Below are positions 24,178 to 37,950 of a stretch of DNA of 64,000 nt, in pieces. Numbering within the stretch: the first letter of the stretch is position 1; each line of letters opens with the position of its first letter. Source of the stretch: Verticillium longisporum. Its lineage: Eukaryota; Ascomycota; Sordariomycetes; Glomerellales; Plectosphaerellaceae. The stretch lies in contig JAETXT010000005.1 in assembly GCA_019188255.1 (NCBI GenBank), forward strand, positions 3,162,001 to 3,226,000. Direction: 5' to 3'. A program made the translations under genes and the position numbers. The notes below the pieces were generated by a model. It saw only the letters and a list, made by a program, of their open reading frames with translations. It was not told the origin of the DNA and did not search any database.

Positions 24178-27100
24178 TTATTGTGCCGAAGACGGCTGCA
24201 GTCCAGTTCCAAATATCATGTCAGTCCGAGAGCTCCTCTCCCATACTAGCACCCCATCGCTCTTCCGCCTGAAGTAAAGAATTCGATGTTGGGGGATAAA
24301 CTCCTCGTGAGTTTGTTCCAGCTTCCACGCCCCAACGGCTTTCTCTTGCGGCTCAGGGAGGTGACGATCAGTGTAGCCGATTACAAAGTCATCGCTGCTC
24401 ATACCCGGATCCCACCGTAAACGATGCAGCACATCGGCAGCTGTGCGAAGTTTTGCTGCGCCCTGGGGCCTAGGGAGGGGCGCAGCTGCCTTATGGGATC
24501 TAGAAGAACCTGTCTTGCACTTCGAATGGTGAGCAGGCTCCACAGATGCCGCTGAAGAGGCCTCCGTCGGATCAGCAACATCTTCGTCAGAACATTGGTC
24601 ATCAGACTGATATTCGCCCCAATCCTGGTCATCGGGAGACATCCTGCCAAGCTCTGAACCTGGCACAAGCGAAGCGTTGAACCACGACCTCTGAGGGTCG
24701 AAGTAGCTCTCGGCTCCCCGTATTCGCCTTGTAAATTGCTGCAGTATTTCTTGGAGGGTCCCATGAGATAATTTTAGCTTCAACTTTGAAATCGGCTCAC
24801 CATTGACCTCATCCCAGTCTAGACCGATCAGATATAACCCATGGTAGTGCCTCGATGTGCTGAAACTCTCTGTGTGTGACTCTGTGAATCTTTGGGGCCA
24901 TATGCGGGCCACTAAACCTGGCAATTGCATACCAATATCTAACCGAGTTAGCCAGAGATCCGATTCGTGAAGGTGAGGTCCGATGCGTCGAGAACGTACC
25001 GACTAGTATGCTGACACAACGAGATTCCAACCATCCGACCAATCTGCAACCGTCCTCCAACGAAGATCCCCAATAGTGAAGGTCCATTTTGATATACGAC
25101 TTGTACGTCTTCAAGAAGTCTTGAGCACCCACGGAGAACCCATCATTACAAGGGTCGTCCCCACCAAGAAACTTGGACCACGTCATGCCATGCGTCAACA
25201 TGCGATCTCTGGCCCTCTGGAGTTCCCTCTCCAGGGTTTTCACAGTCGGTCTTGAAGCTGCAGAAGACGTGTTCAGGACGGGCGAATGCCAACCAATTAT
25301 GCAAAGAGGCTCTCGGAAAGACCGATCATAACGAAGTTGCTTGTGAAAGAAAGGATCAAATGCAACTTGCGTCTGCCAGTTGAAGGTGGCATAGTGGTCG
25401 AAGAAGGTCGTGATGACGCTGGTGGCCGTCATATTGTTGCCACTGTGCGACAGCATTTTGCAAATGCGTACTAGGAGTACTGAGATATGTATTCCTCCCA
25501 AGTAGCCGAATCGTGCGCCATAAATTCCCCGTATCTTGGCCCACTCCTTGATCAGTTGGTATGCCATGCGGAACTGTACGAGGTCTGGAATAGAGTAGAG
25601 TAGGTAGAACAAATCTCTTGCGGGCTTCAACTTCAGGAGCGCCTCGAACTTGAGAGCGAATGCGGGATCCGTTGGCTGTCGCCTTATAATTTCGGGCCAG
25701 CTGATGGTGATCGTCAGTCATCAGATATATCATGTAGCAGGTGTAGAGGCTACCTACGCCTCAGCAATGTGCGGAGCCTGGCTGTACTGCAAGTCCACCC
25801 TCACACCTCGAACCTCCAGGATCAACATAGTGCCTGACTTCGACTTGACTTTCCGCAGAACTCGAACGACATCGGAGGTTGATTTGGCGATCCTCTGCCT
25901 GACTAGTCGGAAAAACGTTACAGCACTACAGGCTCCGATGCAGAAACAGTCCAGGTCAGAATCTAGTGTCCAGACCCCAAGCCCATAAGAGCCGACCGGT
26001 ATAAGCACGACTGGGAATCGTCCAGTAAGCGTGTCTGGGCCATTGCTGACATGACTGTCAAGAACGACTGATTTGATAAGCTCGAATGCATCTCTTCTGA
26101 TATCCTCTTGACTATCAGTTGGAATACACTGTCGACTGTGGAGGCACTTCTGCAGTGAATCTGTGCTGGACAACCCTGCGGGCGCTTGAGCAGGTAGTAC
26201 TGTAACGGCCATGTGCTGTGGCGTAGGTGCTGCGTCCAACCCCGGTGTCTGCCGCCGTTTGAGAAGAAGGCATCGCACACCCCAGTGATCACTTGCATGA
26301 GACGCCGGCTCTTGAGTCTCCTCCATCCCTGCAGGGCTTTTGTTGAAACCGAACATGTTAAATCCCTGGACAGTGAGAACGCCCGGGTCCTTGAGAAGAA
26401 TACGATCGTACCTTTGCGGTCGGTTGTTGAATCCACTGCCCATCGTGGCGGCTGCTAAGGAGTTCTCCTGGGGGTCAAATGTGGCCCCTTGTTCTCCTTC
26501 GAATGCATCACAGAGGCTTCTTGACATTTTCAGATTATCAGAAGACTCGCCTACCTCCATCCGAGCGACGGCCCAAGAATCCACAAATTGAGCTTCCCGC
26601 AGCATAGTATCTATGCGATCCAGGGAGGCCCTTGTCTGTCGTGATATACTACCTGTTTTGACCGCTATGTTCAGGGTGTAAGAAGACGTTGCCACGTTAA
26701 GATCCCCGGCGAGGATCCAGACGTTGCGGGTATGTGAGCTACCCAGGTAGTTGATAATGCGTTGTAATTCACCACATTTCGCAAACACAGCACCATCTGT
26801 AAGCCCTTGGCTTAAATGAGTAGCTGCAAGGATGACAGGTAAGGCATGCCCTTGCTCATCATGGGTGCCGATGTGGTCAAATGCCAGAAGGCTGCATCCT
26901 TTGTGTCGGCGTTGAAACGGCAAAAAGCCCCACCTGAAACTATGCCTGCTGAGAACAACAACATTAAGAAGGCTAGGAAGCGGCCCAGTGCTCAGCCCGT
27001 CAGGTAAGCCGTGGGTGGCGAAGGGGTAGATTTGCTGAATATTCTGATTGCTCAGCAGATGAGTGAGGAAGTCGTCAGCGACCTCTTGCAGGACTACCAC

Positions 27101-27946
27101 ATCAGCCTGGGCCGTCTTTGCCAATAAGTTGCGAACAATTAGAGGATATCGAGCAGAACAAGGAGGCCACTCGAATTCGGCCAAGACGTTATAGCTGGCG
27201 ACAATAAGGTGTTCTGGTATGCAGACTTCCGGAGCCATGGGGGCTTGGTGAGAAGCCCAGCATTGCAGGCTATTGGAGAAACGGTAGGACTGGCGAGGCT
27301 CAATTTGTATCGCCTTGATCGGAGACAGCGCAAAGTCGGCGGAGAGTGAAGGCCGTTCAAGCTCGAGTATGCCCGATGCAATGCCAATATGCCCGTGAAC
27401 TTTCATGCACCCAGTCGATTCATCGCGGATAAGCAAATGTAGTTGACGTGCTTCCCACGAGACAGATGGCAACAGTCTGAGTTTTTCGACTAAGTATCTT
27501 CTCTTGGGTGAGTCAGGGGCCTCTTCGCACTGCGCCACTGTCATGTGCATATGACATGCTTTGTTGTTGCCCCATCGCAAACCGTTCAAGACAAGCTCGC
27601 GGAGTGAAGCAAGTCTTTCCAAGCGTGTGGGATCTTCGTCATGAACGAACAACGTCGCCGATTGCTTATGTTGGAAAAGCCCAGGAGAACTGAGCGATAG
27701 CCGTATACCGGGTGTCGCGAGGATATCTCGAGCGTCTTGAAATATAGGTAGGATAACAGCCAGTGTTTGTTGTATACATGTACGGTAAACAAAGGGGTAG
27801 AGAACATTGACGTGGGGCGGCCATTTGCCGTGATTTTTGTCGTTTGCGGAGCGAAAGCCATCGATGGCGTTACATTGATCTCGCGGGGGGATGAGACACA
27901 GGGCCGTTTCGTGAGTTGCGATGAATGTATTCAAGTGAGGCGCCAT
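24178..27946 (-). CDS. Four-domain RNA end-processing/repair protein (2H + EEP + PAP-like NTase + MJ1316)
   Basis: Exons are 27946-25758, 25700-25000 and 24938-24178; introns of 57 and 61 nt keep frame, giving 1,216 aa. (1) A 2H (LigT-like) phosphoesterase at about 10-190 has paired motifs H45-V-N and H134-M-T. (2) An endonuclease/exonuclease/phosphatase domain at about 245-565 shows SYNVLAEF, VVVLQEV (Glu288), AGDLNV (Asp415, Asn417) and SDHWGVR (His554). (3) A poly(A)-polymerase-type nucleotidyltransferase from about 600 has PVGSYGLGVWTLDSDLDCF (Asp664, Asp666) and the third Asp in VRVDLQY (718). It continues into the PAP central domain with WPEIIRRQPTDPAFALKFEA and IKEWAKIRGIYGARFGYLGG. 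(4) After an acidic, Ser-rich linker, an MJ1316/DUF504 domain fills the last about 85 residues (RLRWDPGMSSDDFVIGYTDR). The make-up predicts trimming of 2',3'-cyclic phosphate ends, deadenylation or nuclease action, and re-tailing of RNA. That role is inferred from domains. Confidence 0.88.
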
Positions 27947-28290
27947 GGTTCCAACGGCGATGGTTCAGGCGGATTCGACGGAAAAGGACCTCGTGGGCAA
28001 CTGATTCCTGGATGAGCTTCCAGGGCACGCCATGAGCGTTGTTTTATACATTCTACTTCACATTCACAATGATCATTTGAGTACATTGCTTGCTATAAGC
28101 CGGATGTCTAGACTCAATCAAGACCCTGGAATGAAAGGCTTCAGAGACTCATGACATGAGAGCACTTCGCTCGTGTGAGGGCAGTTGACTCACCGGCGAG
28201 CGACTTACCGGTGACGGAAGGTGACGTAACTCACAGCGTCCTACCCCTTTAGGCCCGAGAACGAGCTCAGGTATAACGGTACGTACTGGG
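27947..28290. other. Promoter of the RNA-processing gene and boundary with the transposon island
   Basis: About 340 bp of normal base composition with CA and TG still present, ending where AT-rich DNA begins. It should hold the promoter of the divergently placed RNA-processing gene. It contains a short cluster of CCGG-like repeats near 28190-28220 (accGGCGAGC, accGGTGACG). No coding sequence is seen. Confidence 0.45.
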
Positions 28291-28769
28291 CGCTCCAGAT
28301 ATAATGGCAGAATCTAGCTTCCGGACCAGTTATATGATATCGCTTAATCGCACTATATCAGATAAGAATATTTTAAGTAGGCGGTCGAGCCGGCTCCTTA
28401 GCTCCAAAGTACCCGAGACCATTCTCAGGCCTGAAGGGATAGTTATAGATAGTGCCTAGACATTGTTAGTCCATAGTGGCCTTTACCTAGTGCCCGGTAG
28501 ACTATATACCTAGTGCCTCCCAAAGCTTAGTTATAGGCAGCCTCCTGCTCTAAAAAACAGTAATAGGATATATAACGTAAATCCTAGATAAATTCCTAAC
28601 CCGGACAAGTAGCTACCATAATACCTAATTACTTACTTTCATCCTTATAAAATTAACTATAATATAAGGAACTATTTTAAATTTAATTATAATTATCTAC
28701 TCTAATAATATCTATATATATTTTATATAAATAGGTATTATATACTAGGTATTTATTATTAGATATATC

Positions 28770-29455
28770 TATTAGACCTTACTTTAGGGGTATAGTAATA
28801 TTAATATAAATAGTTAACTATCTCCTCTTATTCTAGTATCTAGGCGGATGCCCCTATTAATAGAGTGCCCTAGCCCTAGGACTCTAGCGGAGTCTAGCTA
28901 GAGTCTATAGCTAATAGACTCTATAAGTACCCCTAATATTACTACCTCCTTAAGGAATTATATCTATATAATTATTTAGTCCTTATTTACTTAATTACCT
29001 ATATAATATAAACTATTTATCCTTATTTACTATTTATTTAATTATATAATATTATCTATTAATCTTTATTTACTATTTATTTAAAAATATAATATTAATT
29101 ATTAATCTTTATTTATTTAATTAATAATTTAATTATAATATTCTAATTATATCTATATCTTATATAGCTATTCTAATCTTAGAGTCTATTCTATTATTAC
29201 TTCTTTACTATTATATTAGAATCTTATCCTTATTGCTTCTTACCTATTAAGGGGGGAGATTCGCTTAATAGCTTATCTTAATTAAATATATCTAATTTAC
29301 TTAATAGAATTAGTAAATATAGAGATAAGCTAATAGTATTTATAATCTTAGTTTTAATAGATAATCTATTAACTAGAGATTATTATAAAGATAATTTAAT
29401 TAGAATCTATTATAATTATTTTATAAGAGTCTATTATATAGGAGATAGGGTCTTA
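28770..29455 (-). mobile_element. Gypsy-1 LTR fragment (LTR plus about 520 bp internal)
   Basis: 28,770-28,938 (169 bp) aligns along its length with the Gypsy-1 LTRs, starting TATTAGACC and ending CCCCTAATA. The following about 520 bp match the internal sequence next to the left LTR at 38,126-38,640. Similarity stops near 29,455. It is therefore a truncated second copy. It is more degraded than the complete element, with transitions plus some other changes. Orientation is given as for Gypsy-1, whose pol reads on the minus strand. Confidence 0.7.
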
Positions 29456-30570
29456 TAACCCTTCTAGTAGCTAAAATAAAAGCTAAACTATATTAATATC
29501 TATATTAATTGAAAGAGAAAAAGCAGAGCTATATAATAATATAATTTTTATATAATTCTATAGAACTATTAAATAATAATAACTATTTAACTTCTCTTAT
29601 CTCTTATTAGCTTAGTTAATAAGCTAGAGTAGAACCGACTCTACTTCCCTATAGATCTAGAAATAGCCTATACGCCTTATCTATACTTAGTCCTTAAGGG
29701 TTAATCTATTAGATATAGAGTAATTCCCCTAATATACTTTTTAGGGTTTTTATAATAATAATATAGCTTTATTTTTAAATAAAATCATTATTTCCTATCA
29801 TATAATAATTCCTATCTAATTTTAATATCTTTAATTATTATAAATGGATACTCTTCTAGATAGGCCCTACTTCTTTTAAGGTTAATCCGAGTATTTATAT
29901 TAATTTAATCGGAAAACGCTTATCTCTATTCTTATCGAAAAATATACTATTCTATAGCTAAAAATTAATGCAATTAAGATCTTTAATCCATTCCTTCCTC
30001 TAACGCTTCCTTCTCGAGATATAACGACTTCTATCTCTCCCTTCTTCTTATATTCTTTTATTAATTTATCTCTCTATAATCCCTTTATCTATTAAGATAA
30101 TATTACCTTCAGTCGTTACCTAGAACCTAGACTAATAGGTTATAAGCCTAGCTTTACGATCTATATTAAAATTAAACTATAAATAATCGAATAAATAGTT
30201 CTTTAACTATTCTATACCTTTAATTATTTTTTTAATTACTATATACTAAGTTATCTTAATATCTATTAATTTATCCTTAATCTTTAGAAGACTTTCTATC
30301 TTCTAATATACCTCTCTTAATAATAGCTCCTCTCCTTATCGAGTAATTATAATTATTAGTTTACTTTTTAATTAAATTTATATCCTTTCTTTAATAGTCT
30401 CTTATACTATTATCCTTCAATCTCTAAGGTTTATCTTTAATAATAATAAATTTTAGAAAATCTACTTTTTTCTAATATACTTTATTTATCGATATCCCTT
30501 CTTATTCTCGAGGAATCGTTATTAACGTTCTATACTTTACTATATATAAATCTATTTCCTATACTCTTTA

Positions 30571-30762
30571 ATATAAAGGTATTAGGCTAAGGGCCTTAAT
30601 TAGGGAAAGTAGATAATTCGGATTTTAATTAGTATACTAATAATATAACTTTAACTTATCGAGGCTATTAAGTATAGCCTCGACTCTACTTATAAACTAG
30701 ATCTTATCGCTGATCTATTAGCGATAACCCGCTACTAGACGTCCAACGTCTAACTCCTTATA
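30571..30762 (-). repeat. Gypsy-2 LTR (copy A, 3' LTR)
   Basis: A 192-bp block matched by 59,472-59,663 (same orientation) and 49,589-49,780 (inverted). On the element strand it opens TATAAGGAGTTAGACG, presumably TG before RIP. The polypurine tract directly adjoins it, which fixes this copy as the 3' LTR. Outer ends are approximate by a few bases. Confidence 0.65.
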
Positions 30763-31139
30763 TTGCCCCCTCTAGGAGGTCTAGTCCCTAGAACTTATAA
30801 TACCTTTATTATTATATCTCCTAATAATAGCTCTTTATAGGACCCTAGTATATAGTATTCCTTTATTCTAGTTCCTTTATAGGGTTATACCTTAATTTAA
30901 ATATATTATTAAATAGTATTATAATAATAGTAATAATTGTAATAATTAAGAATAAATAATAATATAAAATAGCTTTATATACTAATTTATAGGTAACTTT
31001 TTACTATATAAGCCTTAATAAAGGTTCTACTCTATATACCTATATATACCCTAAGTCCGCTCTACTATCCTATATCTCTAATAATACGATTTTAACTATA
31101 TTATCTAAGATATTATCATTAAAATACTATTATTACTAT

Positions 31140-32990
31140 ATTAGACGTTGCCCTTTACTTTAATAATACTTATCTATATAATCCCGACTCTAATTAGGAT
31201 ATAGATAGTCGCCTATTAACTAGAGAGCTCTAATATCCCCCCTATAAGTATTATTTTAAGAAGCTAGCTTCTTAGCTTAGTATTAAATATATAGTAGGGC
31301 ATTTAATTAGTAAATATATTTACTATAAATATAATAAAGGTATATACCTCTTAGTAAATTCGCTAAACCTTTTCTTAATATCTATTAATATATAAAGATT
31401 CCTAAGCTATTTAGGGGCCTTATTTAATATATTTAGTATTATATTACTCTTAAACTAGCTAAAAGAGAACCTATTAACTTAATTAAATATACTCTAAAAT
31501 AATAGGCTAAGTATCTCATTTATTTTAGCTAAACTTATAAAATATTTTAAGAAAATATTATATTTAAGTATTAATCCCTTATATTATAATTAATATTATA
31601 ATATTATAAATTATATTAATATCGTTAAGCTCTTTTTTATTAATTAAAGTAATATCTCCTTATTAAGATATTATTAATTTATACCCTTTTAGCCCTCTAA
31701 CTTCGCTATTTTATAAATTTCTATTAATTCTTCTATATATCTTCGCTAATTAATTTTTATAAATAAAGCTATTATCTATTAATATAATAGAAGAGGTAAT
31801 TATTATAAAGTAGCTCGTTTATATTATTTATTATAAAGAGGCTAATATATTTAATATTATAATCTATAAATAGGAATATAAACTATATAATCGCTTACTT
31901 AAAAGCGAAGAGGATAATTAACTAAGTAAGACTATATATAATATAATAGAGATCCCCTATAATACTAAGCTCTCTCCCTTCTTTAAGGAGGCTCTAAATA
32001 ATAATACTCTAATATACCTTTATATCTTAAATATATACTATTTAGGCTATAATCCTATTAATCGTCCTTTATCTTATATCTCCTAATACCTCGTTATCCC
32101 TTCTAAGGACGATATTACTATAAAGAAAGCTAATATTAAGAAGAAGAAAGCTAAAATTATTATAAAGAAGAAAGCTATTATTAACGTTAAAGTATTAGCG
32201 AAAACTACTAAAGATAAAGCCGCTAAAGAGAAGCGCTTTATTATAGTAGAGGCGAAGCTTATTAAGGCCTAAGAGGCCCTTCGCTTTACTAATATAGCCC
32301 CTAAGACCCTAGAAATCTTAGAGGTCGCTAATAATAAGAAGGAGGCTATTAATTCTAGTCCTTTAATATCTTCATTCTCTAGCTATTTAGCTTCTTATAA
32401 TATATCCTCTATAGCTTTAGTAAGCTAGGTTAACCTTTTTAAATATATCGATAATAATATTATTAATATTCTCGCTTATCCCCTAAATAATAGTATTCTT
32501 TTATCCTATAATAAGGATAAAGGTAAAAATAAGGCTATTTCCCCTAAGAAGACCCTTAATTAATATATTCTATTTAATAATTACTTCTATTATAATATAC
32601 TATTACCCTTTATCCCTTTAATAAAGGTATCTAGTCTAGCTATTTATTCTAGCTATACCTCTAAAGTATAGCCTACTTCTAAGATAGCTATCGCCCCTAA
32701 GGCTAGCTTATTAAAGCGTTCTATACTTCCTATAATCTCTAGCCCCCCTATAAGGAAGGCTCGCTATATTCTATAGAAGGTTATATATAATATTAAATTA
32801 ATTAACTAGTCTATATAGAGTAGCTGAAAATCGGGTAATTAATTAATACCTTTACCTTAGGATTTAATAATTAATAGCTTTATTAATAATAGCCATTAAG
32901 AATAGGATAAGCTAATTAATAGTATTTCCCCTATAATATTAAAGGAGGGTTAAGAATAATATATTAAATTCTTTAAATAGAATTAGCCCC
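31140..32990 (+). pseudogene. Decayed ORF antisense to Gypsy-2 pol (copy A), function unknown
   Basis: In one plus-strand frame this stretch reads as a protein interrupted mainly by TAG/TAA at positions explained by RIP of CAG, CAA or TGG. The clearest part, near 32,105-32,420, is Lys/Ala-rich (KKANIKKKKAK, KDKAAKEKR) followed by APKTLEILEV. Copies B and C keep the same frame with amino-acid-level similarity, so it was once coding. It runs opposite to gag-pol, between pol and the 3' LTR. I do not recognise the family. Confidence 0.5.
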
Positions 32991-35900
32991 GATAATAGCT
33001 ATTTTAAAGTATTATTATAATAATTAATTAATAAGCCGATATTACTATTATAGGCTTAATATTAATATTATTATTTCTTTTCTTATATAGCTCTATTATT
33101 TATTTTCTTATAACCCTTAGCTATTTATTTTATTATTTATATCTATATTTTTAGTATTTCTTATACCTTTTTAAAATTTAAGCTATATTTTTTAAATAGC
33201 TTTCTAGCTCCTAGGTATTATATTTAATTAATTATTCTATTTATTTTACTAAATAGAAATTTTATCTTTAATCCTCTTTATAAGCTATAATATCCTCGAG
33301 TTCCTATTCTTCTTATTCTTTTTCTAATATAAGGAAATAGGCTAATTATTTAATATCTATTTAGTAATTATATTAAGGTTCTAAAGAAGATATTAAGAAG
33401 ATATTATATATCCTAGTATATATCTTAGGGAGTAATATATAATAGGCCTATTTATTTACTTTCTTTATAATCTTTATTTAGATATATTTAAATACTAGCT
33501 TCTAATTTAAGTTAAAGCGGAAGTTCTTAATAGAGAGGCTTATAATATCTTTAACCTTAAAGACCTTAAATATATACCTCTTATTATAATAGAAAGCTTA
33601 AATTTAAATATATATTATATATTATTAGTTTTTATTAATTAATTAGCGAATAATTATAATCTTTTTAATTCTTTCCTTTACGCCCTTAACCTTAATATCC
33701 TCTCTTAAGGCTATATAATTAATTATCCTTAAGTAGTACCTATATAGGGCCTTAAATAATAAGATATTAATAATATTATATATATTATTATTATAAGAGA
33801 ACTCTACTTCTTTTAAATAATATAGCTACTCCTTTAATACTTAATTATTAATATAGTACAAGTACTTTTCTAGTATTTAATAGGTTCTCTCTATCTATTT
33901 ATCTATTTAAGGATAATAGGCTATAGATAAGTAACGTTTAATTATTCTTTCCTAGTAGAATTCCTCCTAGAATTAATTAATAAGGAGCTTATCCTTATTA
34001 TTTATAATATCCTCTAAACTCCTAAATTAATATTCTATTTCTTTATAAAGAATAGTATTTAAGCTTATAATTATAAATATTTTATAAATTACTAGGAATT
34101 AAACGATTTTTATAGAACGATTTATAATAATAAAAATAGAATTATATCCTAGATTATTATCCTTTATTATTAATATTAGACCTATAATAAAGTCTAAGGA
34201 GATCTCTTAAAAGGGATATAATAGGAGTAATAGTAATTATAGCTTCCTATATAGCTTATATTAAAGTATTTATATCCTTTAATTTATTAAATATTTAATA
34301 ATATATTAATATATATCTATTAATATATTCTCTTAATAGAACTTTCTCTTTAGAAGTTCGAGGGTCTTATTAGCCCTTATATATCCTACTTATAGATTAT
34401 TATAAGACTATCTTAATAACTCTTTATAGAGAATCCATTATAAAGGGATAATAAGTTATCCTTTAAAGAGGAGGGTATTTTATTTATCTAAGATATATTT
34501 TAGTCTTTTTCTAGTTTATTAGCTTATATTCTCCCTTTAGAGAAAATATCCTAAATTAATAGTTTATAGATTTCTAATTAAGTTCTTAAATTCTAAAATA
34601 AAGATAAACTTTAATATTATTTTATTCTTTATAAGCTCTTTTATAATAGAATATAAAATATATTAATTTAGAATAATAATTCTAGATTCTCTTAGGTCCT
34701 TAAACTCTATTTAAATAATCTCTTAGTAAATCGTTATTAATTTCTTAGTTTTAGTTTTTTAATTTTAAAGTTAAGAAAGAGCTTCTTTCTTTACTTTTTT
34801 CTTAATAATAATATAAATATATTTTACTCTTTATTTAAAAGGTAAAGTCCCTTTTTCCTTAGAGCTATAATATTATTCTAATATAAGGATAAGCTTCTAT
34901 CTTTATAAGGTTACCTTTATAGCTTAGATATAAGCTCTATTTATAATATCCTTTAGCTTAGTTTTAATAATAATTTATTAAATATCTAGAGCTAAGTCTT
35001 CTATTAGCTATAGCTTTTTAAATAAAGTAAGAAGTATATTACTTATTAATACTTATTCCTTTATATAATTTAATTACCTTAAGAGGCTATTAGCTAGGTT
35101 TATAATTCTAGGCTAATATTAGATTTTAAAATTAAAAGATAATAATCTATATATCTATTATATAAGCCTTCTTTAAAAGTCTTTTATTAATATTTATATA
35201 ATACTTTTAAGAGCTTAATAATTAATTAATATAATAAAAACCTATCTTATACTCTCTAAATAATAGTATTAATATTCGAGGCTCTTTATAATTATAAATA
35301 GTTCTTATTACTTTATATTTTATTATTATTTAATTAATAATAGTTTCTATAAATAATAAATAATAAACTTTTATTTATTTTTATATTTTTAATTAAAGAT
35401 CCTTAAAATAGTATTATTAAATATATTAATCTTAATTTAGCCTTTTAATATATAATCCTAATATCTTAAAATCGGATTAATAATAAATATAATTTTTAAT
35501 TATTTGAATACCTTCTAAGCCTTAAATAGTTATTTAAATAGCCCCTTTTTAACCTTTATAATACTTCCTTTTAATAGAATAGATAAAAGGGTTATTATTT
35601 TTAAATAGCCTTCTATAAATTATTTATAGAAGTTTATAAAGCTTAGGAATATTTATATATCCTTAAAGGATTCTAGGGGTTACTATTTAACTATAGCTTA
35701 GATATAGTTTAGATCTATAACTATATTTTCTTTTAAGATAATAAATCCTAAGAATTCTACTTTATTTTAATAAAATAAATACTTTAATTATTTAATAAAG
35801 AGCTTAAAGTCCTAAAATCTCTTTAGGATTTATTAGAAATAGGCTATATACTTTTCCCTTATTTATAAATAGATTAATATATTATTTAAATAAATAATAT

Positions 35901-37950
35901 AGAAATCGTTTAATAATTTAATAAATATTTAATAAATATATATCTAAAAAATAATAAAAGTATTTATTAATTTAAATAATATTATAATATATTTATAATA
36001 TTTATATTTTATCTAGAAACTATTTTCTATTAATTATTCTTTTTAATATAAATCTAATAATAAATATCCTAGATATCGATTTTAGAAAATTATTTCGCTT
36101 TTATAAAGTAATCTAAAAGTTTACTTATTAATAGGAGAGAGTAATAATTCTTTATTATGATTATATTAAGGCTTTAATAATCTATATATAGATATAAGCT
36201 CTTATCCTTCTTTAATATAAATAGGACTAAGGCTTTTATAAAGCTAATAGACTTTTTAATCCTCTCTATAGCTTCCCCTTCTATAATATAACAATAGAGC
36301 TCTTCTAATTACTTCTATAATAATAAATAGATAGGGCTATAAAGGGGTTTAGCTCCTTCTTTTAAGTTTACTAAATACTCTATATCTTTTAATATTAATA
36401 ATTCCTTTATTAAATCTTTAGAGAAAATATCTTCGAATTTAGTAAATTCTATAGGAAATACTTTAGCTTACCCCTTATTTAGGGGTAAATCGTTAATAAT
36501 AGGGATAATTATATTAAACGTTATTATTATAGTTTAAGTAATATAGATAATATAAGCCTTAACTTTATCCTTAATTAATATTTTTATAAACTCTTCTAGG
36601 TCTATATTTAATATATAGCTTTAAGTAAAAGATCGAGTAGAAGTATTTACTTAAATATCTTCCTTCTTTATATTATTATTAAATAGGAATATATAATTAG
36701 ATTCTTTAAATTATTCTATATATATAAATAGCTAATATAATAATTAAAGGTAATTCTATATATCTAATAAATAGAGAGAGAATATAAATATCCTATAATT
36801 AATTATTATTTAGCTATTAAACGTTTATAATTTAAAGGCTTTTATACTTTCTACTTTTTATAATTTTAATAATTAAATAAGAATAAGATTAATAATATTT
36901 ATTATAATATTAATATTTAAGTTAATAGAGAATTTAATCTCTTAATTTTATTATAAAATAATTATTAATATTTTAATAATTTTCTTAATATTTATTTTAA
37001 ATATAATATTCTTTAGATTAAGGCCTATACTAAGTTATTTTCTAAGAGCTCTATTACTTAAATACCCTCGAATTTAAGTAATTATATACTTATAATTATA
37101 GATTTATATCTCTAGAGGTCTAATTATATATAGTTTTATATTTAATAATTAATTTTATTATAATAGAAATATATATTTATAGATATTATAAAGATAGCCC
37201 TTTAGCCTCTAAATAGAGTTCTTATAAGGTATAGGTTTAGGTTCCTTATTTAATAAAGAGTAATCCCTCTATTATAATATAAAGGTTATCCTTATTTTAT
37301 TAGCGATTAATCTTATAAGGTTTCTCTCTTAAGCCCCCTATATATAAATATTATATTATATTATTCGCCCTAGTTTAATTAAGAATATATTTATTTCCTA
37401 TTCTCTTATTATTTATTCTATTATTAATTGATATTCTATATTCTCTAAGCTTTATATATAATTATTCTAGTATCTTTAAGAAGAATATAATATTTTATTA
37501 ATTTATCCTATATAAAATAAAAGAGCTATTAGAAATATTTAAAAATATATTCTTTATTATAATTTATATTTTTATTAAATAATTAATAAATATTTTCCTA
37601 ATAATTAAAGAATATTAAAAAAGAGATATTTCTATTATCCTTAAAATATAATAAATATAGCTATTCTTAATAAATTAAGTTTTATAGGTCCTTTAAGAAG
37701 TATTTTTATTTAATAAAGCTTTAAAAGTCCTTTTAATAGATATTTATATTATTAATATTAAAATCCTCTTAATAAACTATTTCTAAGTTTTATATATAGT
37801 TTTATTATAATATTTAAAGAATATAAATAAATTTAATTATTATTTATTTAATAATTTAAATTATATTTATATTAAATTAGAAAGTCTTTCTAATTTTAAT
37901 AATAATAAATTAATTATTAATTTAAATAATTATAATATCCTCTTTAAATA

